This document shows, piece by piece, positions 16,820-24,783 of a stretch of 64,000 bases of DNA; positions within the stretch are counted from its first letter, which is position 1, and the number at the start of each line of letters is the position of its first letter. Origin of the DNA: Pseudomonas saponiphila (GTDB lineage Bacteria > Pseudomonadota > Gammaproteobacteria > Pseudomonadales > Pseudomonadaceae); assembly GCF_900105185.1 (NCBI RefSeq), contig NZ_FNTJ01000001.1, positions 682,001-746,000 of the forward strand, read 5' to 3'. The notes beneath the pieces are model-generated. The model did not search any database. It saw only the letters and a program-made list of their open reading frames with translations, and had not been told where the DNA came from. The translations under genes were made by a program, and so were the position numbers.

Positions 16820-18886
16820 ATGAAAAATAATAATAGCCCGCTACGCCATGTTCCTTGGCTGCTGCTGGCAATCGTAGGAGCGTGCGCCCTCGGCGTCGTT
16901 GCATTGCGTCGCGGTGAGGCGATCAACGCCTTGTGGATTGTGGTCGCCGCCGTGGCCATCTATCTGGTGGCGTACCGGTATTACAGTCTGTTCATTGCCA
17001 ACAATGTAATGCAGCTGGACTCGGGCCGGGCTACGCCCGCCGTGGTCAATAATGACGGTCTGGACTACGTGCCGACCAACAAACATATTCTCTTCGGTCA
17101 CCATTTCGCTGCCATTGCCGGCGCAGGCCCCCTGGTGGGCCCGGTCCTGGCGGCGCAGATGGGCTATCTGCCCGGAACCCTGTGGCTGATTGCCGGTGTG
17201 GTCCTGGCTGGTGCGGTGCAGGACTTCATGGTGCTGTTCCTGTCCACCCGGCGTAACGGTCGTTCCCTGGGCGACATGGTCCGTGAGGAAATGGGCCGTA
17301 TCCCGGGGACCATCGCGCTGTTCGGCTGCTTCCTGATCATGATCATCATCCTCGCGGTGCTGGCGCTGATCGTGGTCAAGGCCCTGGCCGAGAGCCCGTG
17401 GGGCATCTTCACGGTCATGGCGACTATCCCGATCGCGGTGTTCATGGGTGTGTACATGCGCTACATCCGTCCGGGCCGCATCGGCGAGATTTCCCTGATC
17501 GGTGTGGTGCTGCTGCTCGGCTCCATCTGGCTGGGCGGCCAGGTGGCGGCGGACCCGGTGTGGGGCAAGCTGTTCACCTTCACCGGTATCCAGATCACCT
17601 GGATGCTGATCGGCTACGGTTTCGTCGCCGCGGTACTGCCGGTGTGGCTGATCCTGGCTCCGCGGGACTACCTGTCGACCTTCCTCAAGATCGGCACCAT
17701 CATCGCCCTGGCGATCGGCATCCTGATCACCATGCCCGAGCTGAAGATGCCGGCCCTGACTCAGTTCACCGACGGCACCGGCCCGGTGTGGAAGGGCGGC
17801 CTGTTCCCGTTCCTGTTCATCACCATCGCCTGTGGCGCGGTGTCCGGCTTCCATGCGCTGATTTCCTCGGGGACCACGCCCAAGCTTCTGGATAACGAAG
17901 CCAACGCCCGTTACATCGGCTACGGCGGCATGCTGATGGAGTCCTTCGTGGCGATCATGGCCATGGTCGCGGCATCGGTGATCGAGCCGGGCGTGTACTT
18001 CGCCATGAACAGCCCGGCGGCCATCGTTGGTGGCGACGTGGTTGCGGTTGCCCAGACCGTTAGCAACTGGGGCTTCGTGATCAGTCCGGAACAACTGCAG
18101 GCAGTGGCCAAGGACATCGGCGAGAACACTATCCTGGCCCGTGCCGGTGGTGCACCGACCCTGGCGGTGGGGATCGCGCAGATCCTCCACCATGTACTGC
18201 CGGGTGAGAACACCATGGCGTTCTGGTACCACTTCGCGATCCTGTTCGAGGCGCTGTTCATCCTTACCGCGGTGGACGCCGGTACCCGTGCCGGGCGCTT
18301 CATGCTCCAGGATCTGTTGGGCTCCTTCGTTCCGGCGCTGAAACGCACCGAGTCGTGGACCGCCAACCTGATTGCCACCGCAGGTTGCGTGGCGCTCTGG
18401 GGTTACCTGTTGTACCAGGGCGTGATCGATCCGCTGGGCGGCATCAACACCCTGTGGCCGCTGTTCGGCATCTCCAATCAGATGCTGGCGGGTATTGCCC
18501 TGATGCTCGGCACCGTGGTGCTGATCAAGATGAAGCGCCAGCGCTACATCTGGGTCACCCTGCTGCCGGCTGTGTGGCTGCTGATCTGCACCACCACCGC
18601 AGGCTTCATCAAGCTGTTCGACGCCAACCCGGCGATCGGCTTCCTGGCGCTGGCGAAGAAATACAGCGATGCCCTGGCCAACGGTCAGATCCTCGCTCCG
18701 GCCAAGGACATCACGCAGATGCAGCACGTGATCTTCAACGCCTACACCAACGCGACCCTGACAGCCTTGTTCCTGCTGGTGGTGTTCAGCATCCTGTTCT
18801 ACGCGCTCAAGGTCGGTGTTGCGGCCTGGGGCAGCAAGGAGCGTACGGATAAAGAATCGCCCTATCAGGCGGTGCCGGACGCGTAA
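16820..18886 (+). CDS. cstA: Carbon starvation protein CstA (pyruvate/peptide transporter family)
   Basis: 688 aa inner-membrane protein with about 16-18 hydrophobic helices. Diagnostic CstA motifs are [23 protein letters not shown] after the second helix, [18 protein letters not shown] in the middle, and [15 protein letters not shown]. coli members CstA and BtsT (YjiY) import pyruvate or peptides under carbon limitation. The ATG at 16820 is preferred over an upstream in-frame codon because the family N-terminus begins there. It is followed by its usual partner, the short ybdD/yjiX gene, then yjiA. Confidence 0.94.
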   Translation: MKNNNSPLRHVPWLLLAIVGACALGVVALRRGEAINALWIVVAAVAIYLVAYRYYSLFIANNVMQLDSGRATPAVVNNDGLDYVPTNKHILFGHHFAAIAGAGPLVGPVLAAQMGYLPGTLWLIAGVVLAGAVQDFMVLFLSTRRNGRSLGDMVREEMGRIPGTIALFGCFLIMIIILAVLALIVVKALAESPWGIFTVMATIPIAVFMGVYMRYIRPGRIGEISLIGVVLLLGSIWLGGQVAADPVWGKLFTFTGIQITWMLIGYGFVAAVLPVWLILAPRDYLSTFLKIGTIIALAIGILITMPELKMPALTQFTDGTGPVWKGGLFPFLFITIACGAVSGFHALISSGTTPKLLDNEANARYIGYGGMLMESFVAIMAMVAASVIEPGVYFAMNSPAAIVGGDVVAVAQTVSNWGFVISPEQLQAVAKDIGENTILARAGGAPTLAVGIAQILHHVLPGENTMAFWYHFAILFEALFILTAVDAGTRAGRFMLQDLLGSFVPALKRTESWTANLIATAGCVALWGYLLYQGVIDPLGGINTLWPLFGISNQMLAGIALMLGTVVLIKMKRQRYIWVTLLPAVWLLICTTTAGFIKLFDANPAIGFLALAKKYSDALANGQILAPAKDITQMQHVIFNAYTNATLTALFLLVVFSILFYALKVGVAAWGSKERTDKESPYQAVPDA

Positions 18887-18902
18887 CCCGAGGATTGCAA
18901 AC

Positions 18903-19100
18903 ATGTTCAATGACCTGAGTCGCCTCGGTAAATACCTCGGTCAGGCCGCGCGCCTGATGGTCGGCATGCCCGACTACGACACCTACGTCGAGCATATGCA
19001 GACCAAGCACCCGGACAAGCCGGTGATGTCCTACGAGGCGTTCTTCCGGGAACGCCAGGAAGCCCGCTACGGCGGCAAGGGCGGTCCGAAGTGCTGTTGA
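18903..19100 (+). CDS. YbdD/YjiX family (DUF466) small protein
   Basis: 65 aa. It matches the YbdD/YjiX family encoded right after cstA/btsT in many proteobacteria: [11 protein letters not shown], then [17 protein letters not shown] and a cysteine-bearing tail GPKCC. It has been linked to CstA-type transport activity, but its biochemistry is unclear. It starts 16 bp after the cstA stop. Too small for a domain of its own beyond this family. Confidence 0.92.
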   Translation: MFNDLSRLGKYLGQAARLMVGMPDYDTYVEHMQTKHPDKPVMSYEAFFRERQEARYGGKGGPKCC

Positions 19101-19125
19101 AACACAGCGTTTAAGTCGTACCCAT

Positions 19126-19190
19126 GTAGGAGCCGGCTTGCCGGCGATGGCGTCAGTGAGATCGCTATCGCCGGCAAGCCGGCTCCTGCG
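19126..19190. repeat. REP pair between ybdD and yjiA
   Basis: Head-to-head REP units GTAGGAGCCGGCTTGCCGGC and GCCGGCAAGCCGGCTCCTGC forming a near-perfect long hairpin within the cstA-ybdD-yjiA transcript. Confidence 0.85.
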
Positions 19191-19214
19191 TTTTTAGGCG
19201 TGGGAGATCCTGTA

Positions 19215-20186
19215 GTGCAAAACCCTATTCCCGTGACCGTGCTCAGCGGTTTTCTCGGTGCCGGCAAGACCACCCTGTTGCGGCACCTGCTCAAGGCCGA
19301 ACACGGCCTGAAAATCGCCGTGATCGAGAACGAATTCAGTGACGCCGGCATCGACACCCAACTGCTGGGCGAGCAGCCGGTGCAGGTCATGACCCTGTCC
19401 AACGGCTGCGTCTGCTGCACCATCCACACCGATCTGACCAAGGCCCTGTACCTGTTGCTGGAGCGCCTGGACAGCGGCGAGATCGCCTTCGACCGGCTGG
19501 TGATCGAGTGCACCGGGCTGGCCGACCCGGCGCCGGTGGCGCAGACCTTCTTCATCGATGAAGAGCTGCGTGAGCGCTACATTCTCGACGGCATCATCAC
19601 CCTGGTGGATGCCAAGCATGCCGATCTGCACCTGACCCAGACCATCGCCCAGGCGCAGATCGGCTTTGCCGACCGCTTGCTGGTGAGCAAGCGCGACCTG
19701 GTGGATGAGCCGACCTTCGACGCCCTTAGCCAGCGCCTGACGCGAATCAACCGCCGGGCGCCGATCCGGCTGGTGGAGCATGGCCGTATCGACCTGGCCG
19801 AACTGCTGGATGTGCGGGGCTTCAATTTGAATGCTGATCTGGGGGGGGGCATCAGCCTGCGCCCGGTGAGCCAGGCTCCTGCGGTGGACCGGATTTCCAG
19901 TCTGGTGCTGCGCACCGAACAGACCCTGGATCTGGATCGCCTGAGCGAGTTCATGAACGAGCTGCTGGAGGATCATGGCCGGCAACTGCTGCGGTACAAG
20001 GGCGTGCTGAACGTGATCGACGAGCCGCGGCGCATGGTGTTCCAGGGCGTGCTCAAGCTCTACGGCTTCGATTGGGACACCGCCTGGGCCGAAGGCGAGG
20101 CGCGGGAGAGTGTGATGGTGTTCATCGCCGACGATCTGCCGGAAGAGAAGATCCGGCAGGGTTTCCAGAAGATGCTGGGCGGCTGA
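19215..20186 (+). CDS. yjiA: COG0523 (CobW-family) GTPase YjiA
   Basis: 323 aa G3E GTPase. Walker A is GFLGAGKTT at residues 10-18, the metal-binding CxCC motif is NGCVCCTI near 65, the ECTG Walker-B-like motif is near 100, and the base-recognition SKRD near 157. Members act as metallochaperones or metal-sensing GTPases; YjiA of E. coli binds zinc and other transition metals. I use GTG 19215 because GGGAG is 8 bp upstream. A run of nine G at 19841-19849 falls in the coding frame and is a potential slippage site. Confidence 0.9.
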   Translation: MQNPIPVTVLSGFLGAGKTTLLRHLLKAEHGLKIAVIENEFSDAGIDTQLLGEQPVQVMTLSNGCVCCTIHTDLTKALYLLLERLDSGEIAFDRLVIECTGLADPAPVAQTFFIDEELRERYILDGIITLVDAKHADLHLTQTIAQAQIGFADRLLVSKRDLVDEPTFDALSQRLTRINRRAPIRLVEHGRIDLAELLDVRGFNLNADLGGGISLRPVSQAPAVDRISSLVLRTEQTLDLDRLSEFMNELLEDHGRQLLRYKGVLNVIDEPRRMVFQGVLKLYGFDWDTAWAEGEARESVMVFIADDLPEEKIRQGFQKMLGG

Positions 20187-20190
20187 GGTT

Positions 20191-20212
20191 TCGCCGGCAA
20201 GCCGGCTCCTAC
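20191..20212. repeat. REP unit after yjiA
   Basis: Single REP unit TCGCCGGCAAGCCGGCTCCT, overlapping the end of the convergent GntR-type gene by a few bases. Confidence 0.7.
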
Positions 20213-20922
20213 AGGTCGGCCTCGGTGGGGGGCGTGCCTAGCAGGCGTCGCTCCAGGTGATCCAGGTGTTGGTGCATCAGGGCTTCGGACTGCTCGACGT
20301 CAGCCGCCTGTAGCGCGTCGATGAGCGTTGCATGCTCTTGCCAGGCGCAGCAGTGGTGGGCGCGGCCTTCGAACTGGGCGATGGCCAGGGACGTCAGGGG
20401 CACCAGGCTGCCGAGAAACTGCGCCAGTGGGGCGTTGCCGGCCACGTCTGCCAGTTGCAGGTGGAACTCCCCGGACAGGCGGATCGCCGGTCCACGCTGG
20501 TCGCGCTCGATGGCTTCACGCTCCCGGGCGATCAATTGCCGCAGAGGTTGCAGCTGGCGCCGGGGTTGTTGGCAGGCCAGGCGCACCAGGGTGATTTCCG
20601 TCAGGCGCCGGGCATGCAGGATCTGCCGGGTCTGCTCCAGGTCAGGAGCCGCGACCTGAGGTCGGTGGTTGGGCCGCAGGATGATCACTTGCTGATGGGA
20701 CAAGCGCGCCAGGACCTGGCGGATGATGCTGCGGCTGACACCAAAGGCTTGTCCCAGGCTGTCCTCGGTGAAGCGGCTGCCGGGGGCGATGCGCTGTTCG
20801 AGGATGGCATCGAAGATCTGCGGATAGACGTCATCCACCAGCAGTTTTTTTTCGCCGCACTGGCGCCGCGGCAGGCTGGCCACCAGGGTGAAGGGGTTGT
20901 TTTTCAGGGCGTAGCTGACCAT
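20209..20922 (-). CDS. GntR-family (FCD) transcriptional regulator
   Basis: 237 aa. An N-terminal winged helix (residues about 30-90, TEDSLGQAFGVSRSIIRQVLARLSHQQVI) is followed by an FCD ligand-binding domain with its metal-site histidine motif EFHLQLADVAGN and the C-terminal HATLIDALQAADVEQSEALMHQHL. FCD regulators usually bind small organic acids. It lies just downstream of a second FCD regulator and the dctA-like gene, all on the minus strand, but a 37-bp gap leaves co-transcription open. The ligand is unknown. GGAGACAGG precedes the ATG. Confidence 0.85.
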   Translation of the reverse strand: MVSYALKNNPFTLVASLPRRQCGEKKLLVDDVYPQIFDAILEQRIAPGSRFTEDSLGQAFGVSRSIIRQVLARLSHQQVIILRPNHRPQVAAPDLEQTRQILHARRLTEITLVRLACQQPRRQLQPLRQLIAREREAIERDQRGPAIRLSGEFHLQLADVAGNAPLAQFLGSLVPLTSLAIAQFEGRAHHCCAWQEHATLIDALQAADVEQSEALMHQHLDHLERRLLGTPPTEADL

Positions 20923-20959
20923 GGCCTGTCTCCAGTCCAGTTGCTGACTCGGGGGTTGA

Positions 20960-21685
20960 TTACAAGGCGTTGTTGCCCAGGTGATCGTCTGGAATGTTCA
21001 GTTCGATGCCCATGCGCTGGCCTTCCTGGAGGATGTGCCGACGCATCTCGGCGCTGGCCAGGGCGCTGTTCTTGTTGCGGATGGCCCGCACCACCGCTTC
21101 ATTTTCTTCCAGGCGTTCGGCCAGATGCTCGGGCGAGTTGCGCAGGATCTGCGCGCTTTGCTTGAGGGCATTGCTGGTCTGTTGCACCACGTTCTGGAAG
21201 ATCGGGTTGCTGGTCAGGGTGAAGAGTTCTTCATGGAAGGCGATGTAGGCGTTGACTCCGGCTTCGCTGTCGCCGGCCTCCAGGGCTTCGCGCATGTCCA
21301 TCAGGGTCAGGCGCAACTGGCCGACCTCCTTGCTGCTGATCGATTGCGCCACCAGTCCGACGATGAAGGGCTCCAGGGTGTAGCGCAGTTGCAGCACGTC
21401 CTCGAGGCTGGCGCCGGCTACGCGGCTCTCGGCCCCCTGGGCTTCGTCCTGGGGGGCGTCCAGCACCACCACGCCTTTGCCGGGCATGGAGCGCACCAGG
21501 CCCAGCGTCTCCAGGACGATCACCGCTTCGCGCAGGCTGGGGCGGCTGATGCCCAATTGCTCGGCCAGTTCACGTTGCCCGGGCAGCATGTCGCCGGAGC
21601 GCCACTGGCCACGGGCGAGGGCGGCCCGGAGCTTTTCCACCACTGAATTCACAACCGTTGACGAGCTGATCACTGTTGACTCCAT
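20960..21685 (-). CDS. GntR-family FadR-type (FCD) regulator, probably of dctA
   Basis: 241 aa. The N-terminal winged helix reads LPGQRELAEQLGISRPSLREAVIVLETLGLVRS, a classical FadR/PdhR-type recognition helix. The C-terminal FCD domain covers about residues 90-230 (AFHEELFTLTSN). FadR-type proteins bind dyads of the type TGGTnnnACCA. Two such motifs occur upstream of the adjacent dctA-like gene, so I infer that it controls that transporter in response to an organic acid. The ligand is unproven. Confidence 0.85.
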   Translation of the reverse strand: MESTVISSSTVVNSVVEKLRAALARGQWRSGDMLPGQRELAEQLGISRPSLREAVIVLETLGLVRSMPGKGVVVLDAPQDEAQGAESRVAGASLEDVLQLRYTLEPFIVGLVAQSISSKEVGQLRLTLMDMREALEAGDSEAGVNAYIAFHEELFTLTSNPIFQNVVQQTSNALKQSAQILRNSPEHLAERLEENEAVVRAIRNKNSALASAEMRRHILQEGQRMGIELNIPDDHLGNNAL

Positions 21686-21720
21686 GAGCTATCGGTAGCG
21701 CGTGTTGCCGCGCTGATGGT

Positions 21721-21743
21721 TGTGCCTGCCGTGGGCAGGCACA
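21721..21743. promoter_or_regulatory. Hairpin between dctA and the GntR gene
   Basis: Perfect 10-bp stem TGTGCCTGCC / GGCAGGCACA with a 3-base loop, 8 bp after the dctA stop. No strong U-tract follows, so it may attenuate rather than fully stop transcription into the regulator gene. Confidence 0.5.
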
Positions 21744-21751
21744 AGGTTGGA

Positions 21752-23065
21752 TCAAAATTCCTGCTGGTGGGCACCTGCCACCGGTTTTCGTGCCTGGAAG
21801 GTATAGCCCTGTTGACCGCTGAGCACCTTGTTGGCTCGTTGCACGTCGATGTCCTTCTCCCAGCGGGCGATGGCCACGGTGGCCACGCAGTTGCCGATCA
21901 GATTGGTCAGCGCGCGACCGATGCCCATGAACCAGTCCACCGCCAGTACCAGCACCAGGCCCACCACTGGGATCGCCGGGATCGCGGTCAGGGTCGCGGC
22001 CAGGATCACCAAGGCCGAACCGGGAATGCCGTGGGCGCCCTTGGAGGTGATCAGCGACACCAGGAGGATGGTCAAGAGGTCCGACATGGACAACGGCGTG
22101 CCGGTGGCGTTGGCGATGAAGACGATGGCCAGGGTCAGGTAAATGGAGAAACCGTCGAGGTTGAAGGAGTAGCCGGTGGGTATCACCAGGCCCACGGTCG
22201 AGCTGCCGATGCCCAGGTGCTCCAGCTTGCGCATGATCTGCGGCAACACGGCATCGGAGGAGGCGGTGCCGAGGACGATCAGCAATTCTTCGCGCAGATA
22301 CTTGAGGAAGGGCAGCATGCGCAGGCCCGACAGGCGCATCACCAGGCCGAGTATCACCGCCACGAAAGCAAAACAGGTGAGGTAGAACAGGCCCACCAGG
22401 CTGCCCAAGTGCTGCAGCGAATCCAGGCCGTATTTGCTGGTGGTGAAGGCGATGGCGCCGAACACCCCGATAGGCGCCAGGCGCACGATCATGCCCATGA
22501 TGCGGAAGATCACGTGGCTAAGTTCGTTGATCAGCCGGGAAATGCCCGAGGCCGCTTCGCCCACCAGGTTCAGGGCGCTGCCGAACAGCACCGAGAACAG
22601 CAGCACCTGGAGAATGTTGTTCTCGGCAAAGGCGCCGATCACCGAGGTGGGGATCAGGTCCATGAGGAACTGGGTGGTGGTGTGCATGTGCTGGCCGCGC
22701 TGGGCAATGTCGCCCATGTCCGCGGTGGACAGCTGTTCCAGGTGAATATTGGCGCCGCTGCCGATACCGGTGCTGAAGGCCATGACTAGGCCGATCACCA
22801 GGGCGATGGTGGTGAGGATCTCGAAGTAGATCACCGACTTGAGGCCGATGCGTCCGACCTTTTTCAGATCGCCGGCGCCGGAGATGCCGCTGACCACCAC
22901 GCAGAACACGATCAGGCCGATGAGCATCTTGATCAGCTTGATGAAGCCATCGCCCAGTGGTTTGAGTTGTGAGGAGTATTCGGGGAGGGTGAGGCCGCAG
23001 ACGATGCCAAGCATCAGTCCGAGCACAACCTGGAGGAAAATCGAACGCGAGCACCATCTGAGCAT
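21752..23065 (-). CDS. dctA: C4-dicarboxylate transporter DctA-like
   Basis: 437 aa DAACS-family symporter importing succinate, malate, fumarate or related acids with cations. Family signatures are the start region LKPLGDGFIKLIKMLI, the serine-rich re-entrant loop TASSDAVLPQIMRKLE, the substrate-site motif PTGYSFNLDGFSIYLT (NxDG type) and SKGAHGIPGSALVILAATL. About eight helices plus two hairpins are visible. It lies beside two FCD-type GntR regulators, unlike the canonical dctA controlled by DctBD, and no good sigma-54 promoter is visible. It may therefore be a dedicated paralogue with a narrower substrate. Confidence 0.88.
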   Translation of the reverse strand: MLRWCSRSIFLQVVLGLMLGIVCGLTLPEYSSQLKPLGDGFIKLIKMLIGLIVFCVVVSGISGAGDLKKVGRIGLKSVIYFEILTTIALVIGLVMAFSTGIGSGANIHLEQLSTADMGDIAQRGQHMHTTTQFLMDLIPTSVIGAFAENNILQVLLFSVLFGSALNLVGEAASGISRLINELSHVIFRIMGMIVRLAPIGVFGAIAFTTSKYGLDSLQHLGSLVGLFYLTCFAFVAVILGLVMRLSGLRMLPFLKYLREELLIVLGTASSDAVLPQIMRKLEHLGIGSSTVGLVIPTGYSFNLDGFSIYLTLAIVFIANATGTPLSMSDLLTILLVSLITSKGAHGIPGSALVILAATLTAIPAIPVVGLVLVLAVDWFMGIGRALTNLIGNCVATVAIARWEKDIDVQRANKVLSGQQGYTFQARKPVAGAHQQEF

Positions 23066-23131
23066 GGGGAGGAATCCTGGTCGGTGTCCTGTCTGCCGTG
23101 CGCATTGGGGGCGCAGCGGATGGAGGACTTA

Positions 23132-23158
23132 ATTATTGTGGTCTTACCGGTATGTCCA
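23132..23158 (-). promoter_or_regulatory. Putative dctA promoter
   Basis: On the minus strand TGGACA (23158-23153) resembles a -35 box and AATAAT (23137-23132) a -10 box, spaced 15 bp. An alternative -10, TAATTA, gives 17 bp. An operator-like motif lies in the spacer. Confidence 0.45.
23139..23151. promoter_or_regulatory. GntR/FadR-type operator, copy 1
   Basis: TGGTCTTACCGGT contains the GGTnnnACC dyad bound by FadR/PdhR-type regulators. It lies between the putative -35 and -10 of dctA, a position fitting repression. Confidence 0.6.
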
Positions 23159-23221
23159 GTGCAGGCGCAGTCTACGCTTGGGTTTTACGGGTTTACAAGA
23201 GCTATGACGCAAATTGGCATG

Positions 23222-23234
23222 ACCGGTCTGACCA
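23222..23234. promoter_or_regulatory. GntR/FadR-type operator, copy 2
   Basis: On the minus strand TGGTCAGACCGGT, identical to copy 1 except for the two central bases (AG for TT). It is inverted relative to copy 1 and about 83 bp further from dctA. Cooperative looping or an accessory role is possible. Confidence 0.55.
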
Positions 23235-23283
23235 GTGGTTTTTCCTCTTTCGCTGGCGCTGCCCGGACGTTTTCCACAGGCAT

Positions 23284-23315
23284 AAAAAAGCCCGGCGCTG
23301 GGCCGGGCTCTTTTG
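23284..23315 (-). terminator. glyA terminator
   Basis: AGCCCGGC-rich stem (AAAAGAGCCCGGCCCAGC / GCCGGGCTTTTTT read on the minus strand) 21 bp after the glyA stop, ending in a T-run. Confidence 0.85.
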
Positions 23316-23335
23316 TGCTGCGGTCTGCGGGCTGA

Positions 23336-24589
23336 TTAAGCGCCGTATACCGGCAGCTTCTTGCAGATGGCCTTGACCTTTTCACGCACGGCGTCGATCA
23401 CCGCTTCGTTGGAAAGGTCGGCCAGGATGTCGCAGATCCAGCCGGCCAGTTCCTTGCACTCGGCTTCCTTGAAGCCACGGGTGGTCACGGCCGGAGTACC
23501 GAAGCGCAGGCCGGAAGTGACGAATGGGGAGCGCGGGTCGTTAGGCACGGAGTTCTTGTTCACGGTGATGAACGCTTTGCCCAGGGCGGCGTCGGCGTCT
23601 TTACCGGAAATGTCCTGCTTGATCAGCGACAGCAGGAACAGGTGGTTCTTGGTGCCACCGGAAACCACGTCGAAACCGCGGGCGATGAACACTTCGGCCA
23701 TGGCCTGGGCGTTCTTCACCACTTGTTCCTGGTAGGCCTTGAACTCAGGCTGCAGTGCTTCCTTGAAGCAGATCGCTTTAGCGGCGATCACGTGCTCCAG
23801 CGGGCCACCCTGGGCGCCCGGGAATACCGCGGAGTTCAGCTTCTTCTCGATGTCGGCGTTGGCGCGAGCCAGGATCAGGCCGCCACGTGGACCGCGCAGG
23901 GTCTTGTGGGTGGTGGTGGTCACCACGTCGGCGAACGGCACCGGGTTCGGGTAGACGCCAGCGGCAACCAGACCGGCCACGTGGGCCATGTCGACGAACA
24001 GGTAGGCGCCCACCTTGTCGGCGATTTCGCGGAAACGTGGGAAGTCGAGGATTTGCGAGTAGGCGGAGAAACCGGCCACGATCATTTTCGGCTTGTGCTC
24101 AAGGGCCAGGCGCTCGACTTCGTCGTAGTCGATCAGGCCGTTGGCATCGATGCCGTATTGAATGGCGTTGTACAGCTTGCCGGAGGAGGAAACGGCAGCG
24201 CCGTGGGTCAGGTGACCGCCATGGGCCAGGCTCATGCCCAGGATGGTGTCGCCGCCTTGCAGCAGGGCCAGGTAGACCGCAGCGTTGGCCTGGGAGCCGG
24301 CGTGTGGCTGGACGTTGGCGTAGTCGGCGCCGAACAGCTCCTTGGCGCGGTCGATGGCCAGCTGTTCAACCACGTCGACGTATTCGCAGCCGCCGTAGTA
24401 GCGCTTGCCCGGGTAACCTTCGGCGTACTTGTTGGTCAGTACCGAGCCTTGAGCTTCCATCACCGCTGGGCTGGTGTAGTTTTCCGAAGCGATCAGCTCA
24501 ATGTGCTCTTCCTGGCGCTGAGCTTCTTGCTCCATGGCGGCAAAGAGATCGGCGTCGTACTTGGCAATAGTCAAATCACGGCTGAACAT
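23336..24589 (-). CDS. glyA: Serine hydroxymethyltransferase
   Basis: 417 aa PLP enzyme interconverting serine and glycine with transfer of the one-carbon unit to tetrahydrofolate. The PLP-lysine motif [16 protein letters not shown] is near residue 230. [16 protein letters not shown] and the [17 protein letters not shown] segment are diagnostic. Length equals the bacterial norm. I use the ATG at 24589 ([12 protein letters not shown]), since the frame continues upstream without homology. Monocistronic, with its own terminator. Pseudomonads often carry more than one glyA. Confidence 0.97.
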   Translation of the reverse strand: MFSRDLTIAKYDADLFAAMEQEAQRQEEHIELIASENYTSPAVMEAQGSVLTNKYAEGYPGKRYYGGCEYVDVVEQLAIDRAKELFGADYANVQPHAGSQANAAVYLALLQGGDTILGMSLAHGGHLTHGAAVSSSGKLYNAIQYGIDANGLIDYDEVERLALEHKPKMIVAGFSAYSQILDFPRFREIADKVGAYLFVDMAHVAGLVAAGVYPNPVPFADVVTTTTHKTLRGPRGGLILARANADIEKKLNSAVFPGAQGGPLEHVIAAKAICFKEALQPEFKAYQEQVVKNAQAMAEVFIARGFDVVSGGTKNHLFLLSLIKQDISGKDADAALGKAFITVNKNSVPNDPRSPFVTSGLRFGTPAVTTRGFKEAECKELAGWICDILADLSNEAVIDAVREKVKAICKKLPVYGA

Positions 24590-24709
24590 GGCGGTCCTCA
24601 AGGATCGGGGGGCAGAAAAGGGAGGCATTCTAACCCAATGGGTTTTAGATGGCATATGAAAGGACATCATGTCGCAGACAAGTGGCCTTCACGTAGTACG
24701 TGATCTCTC

Positions 24710-24773
24710 GTAGGAGCTGGCTTGCCAGCGAAGAGGTCCCTGAATTGCCTTCGCCGGCAAGCCGGCTCCTACG
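24710..24773. repeat. REP pair between glyA and morA
   Basis: Inverted REP units GTAGGAGCTGGCTTGCCAGC and GCCGGCAAGCCGGCTCCTAC, folding into a long hairpin just after the morA stop (24784), where it may act as mRNA 3'-end protection. Confidence 0.8.
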
Positions 24774-24783
24774 TACGCGGGGG

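Noticed and set aside
16841..18910. A 689-codon open frame antisense to cstA
   Set aside because: His/Gln/Asp-rich antisense shadow of a membrane protein gene.
23066..23240. Sigma-54 promoter upstream of dctA
   Set aside because: The only candidate (GCAAATTGGCATG read in reverse) has wrong spacing and lacks the invariant GG/GC pair at -24/-12.
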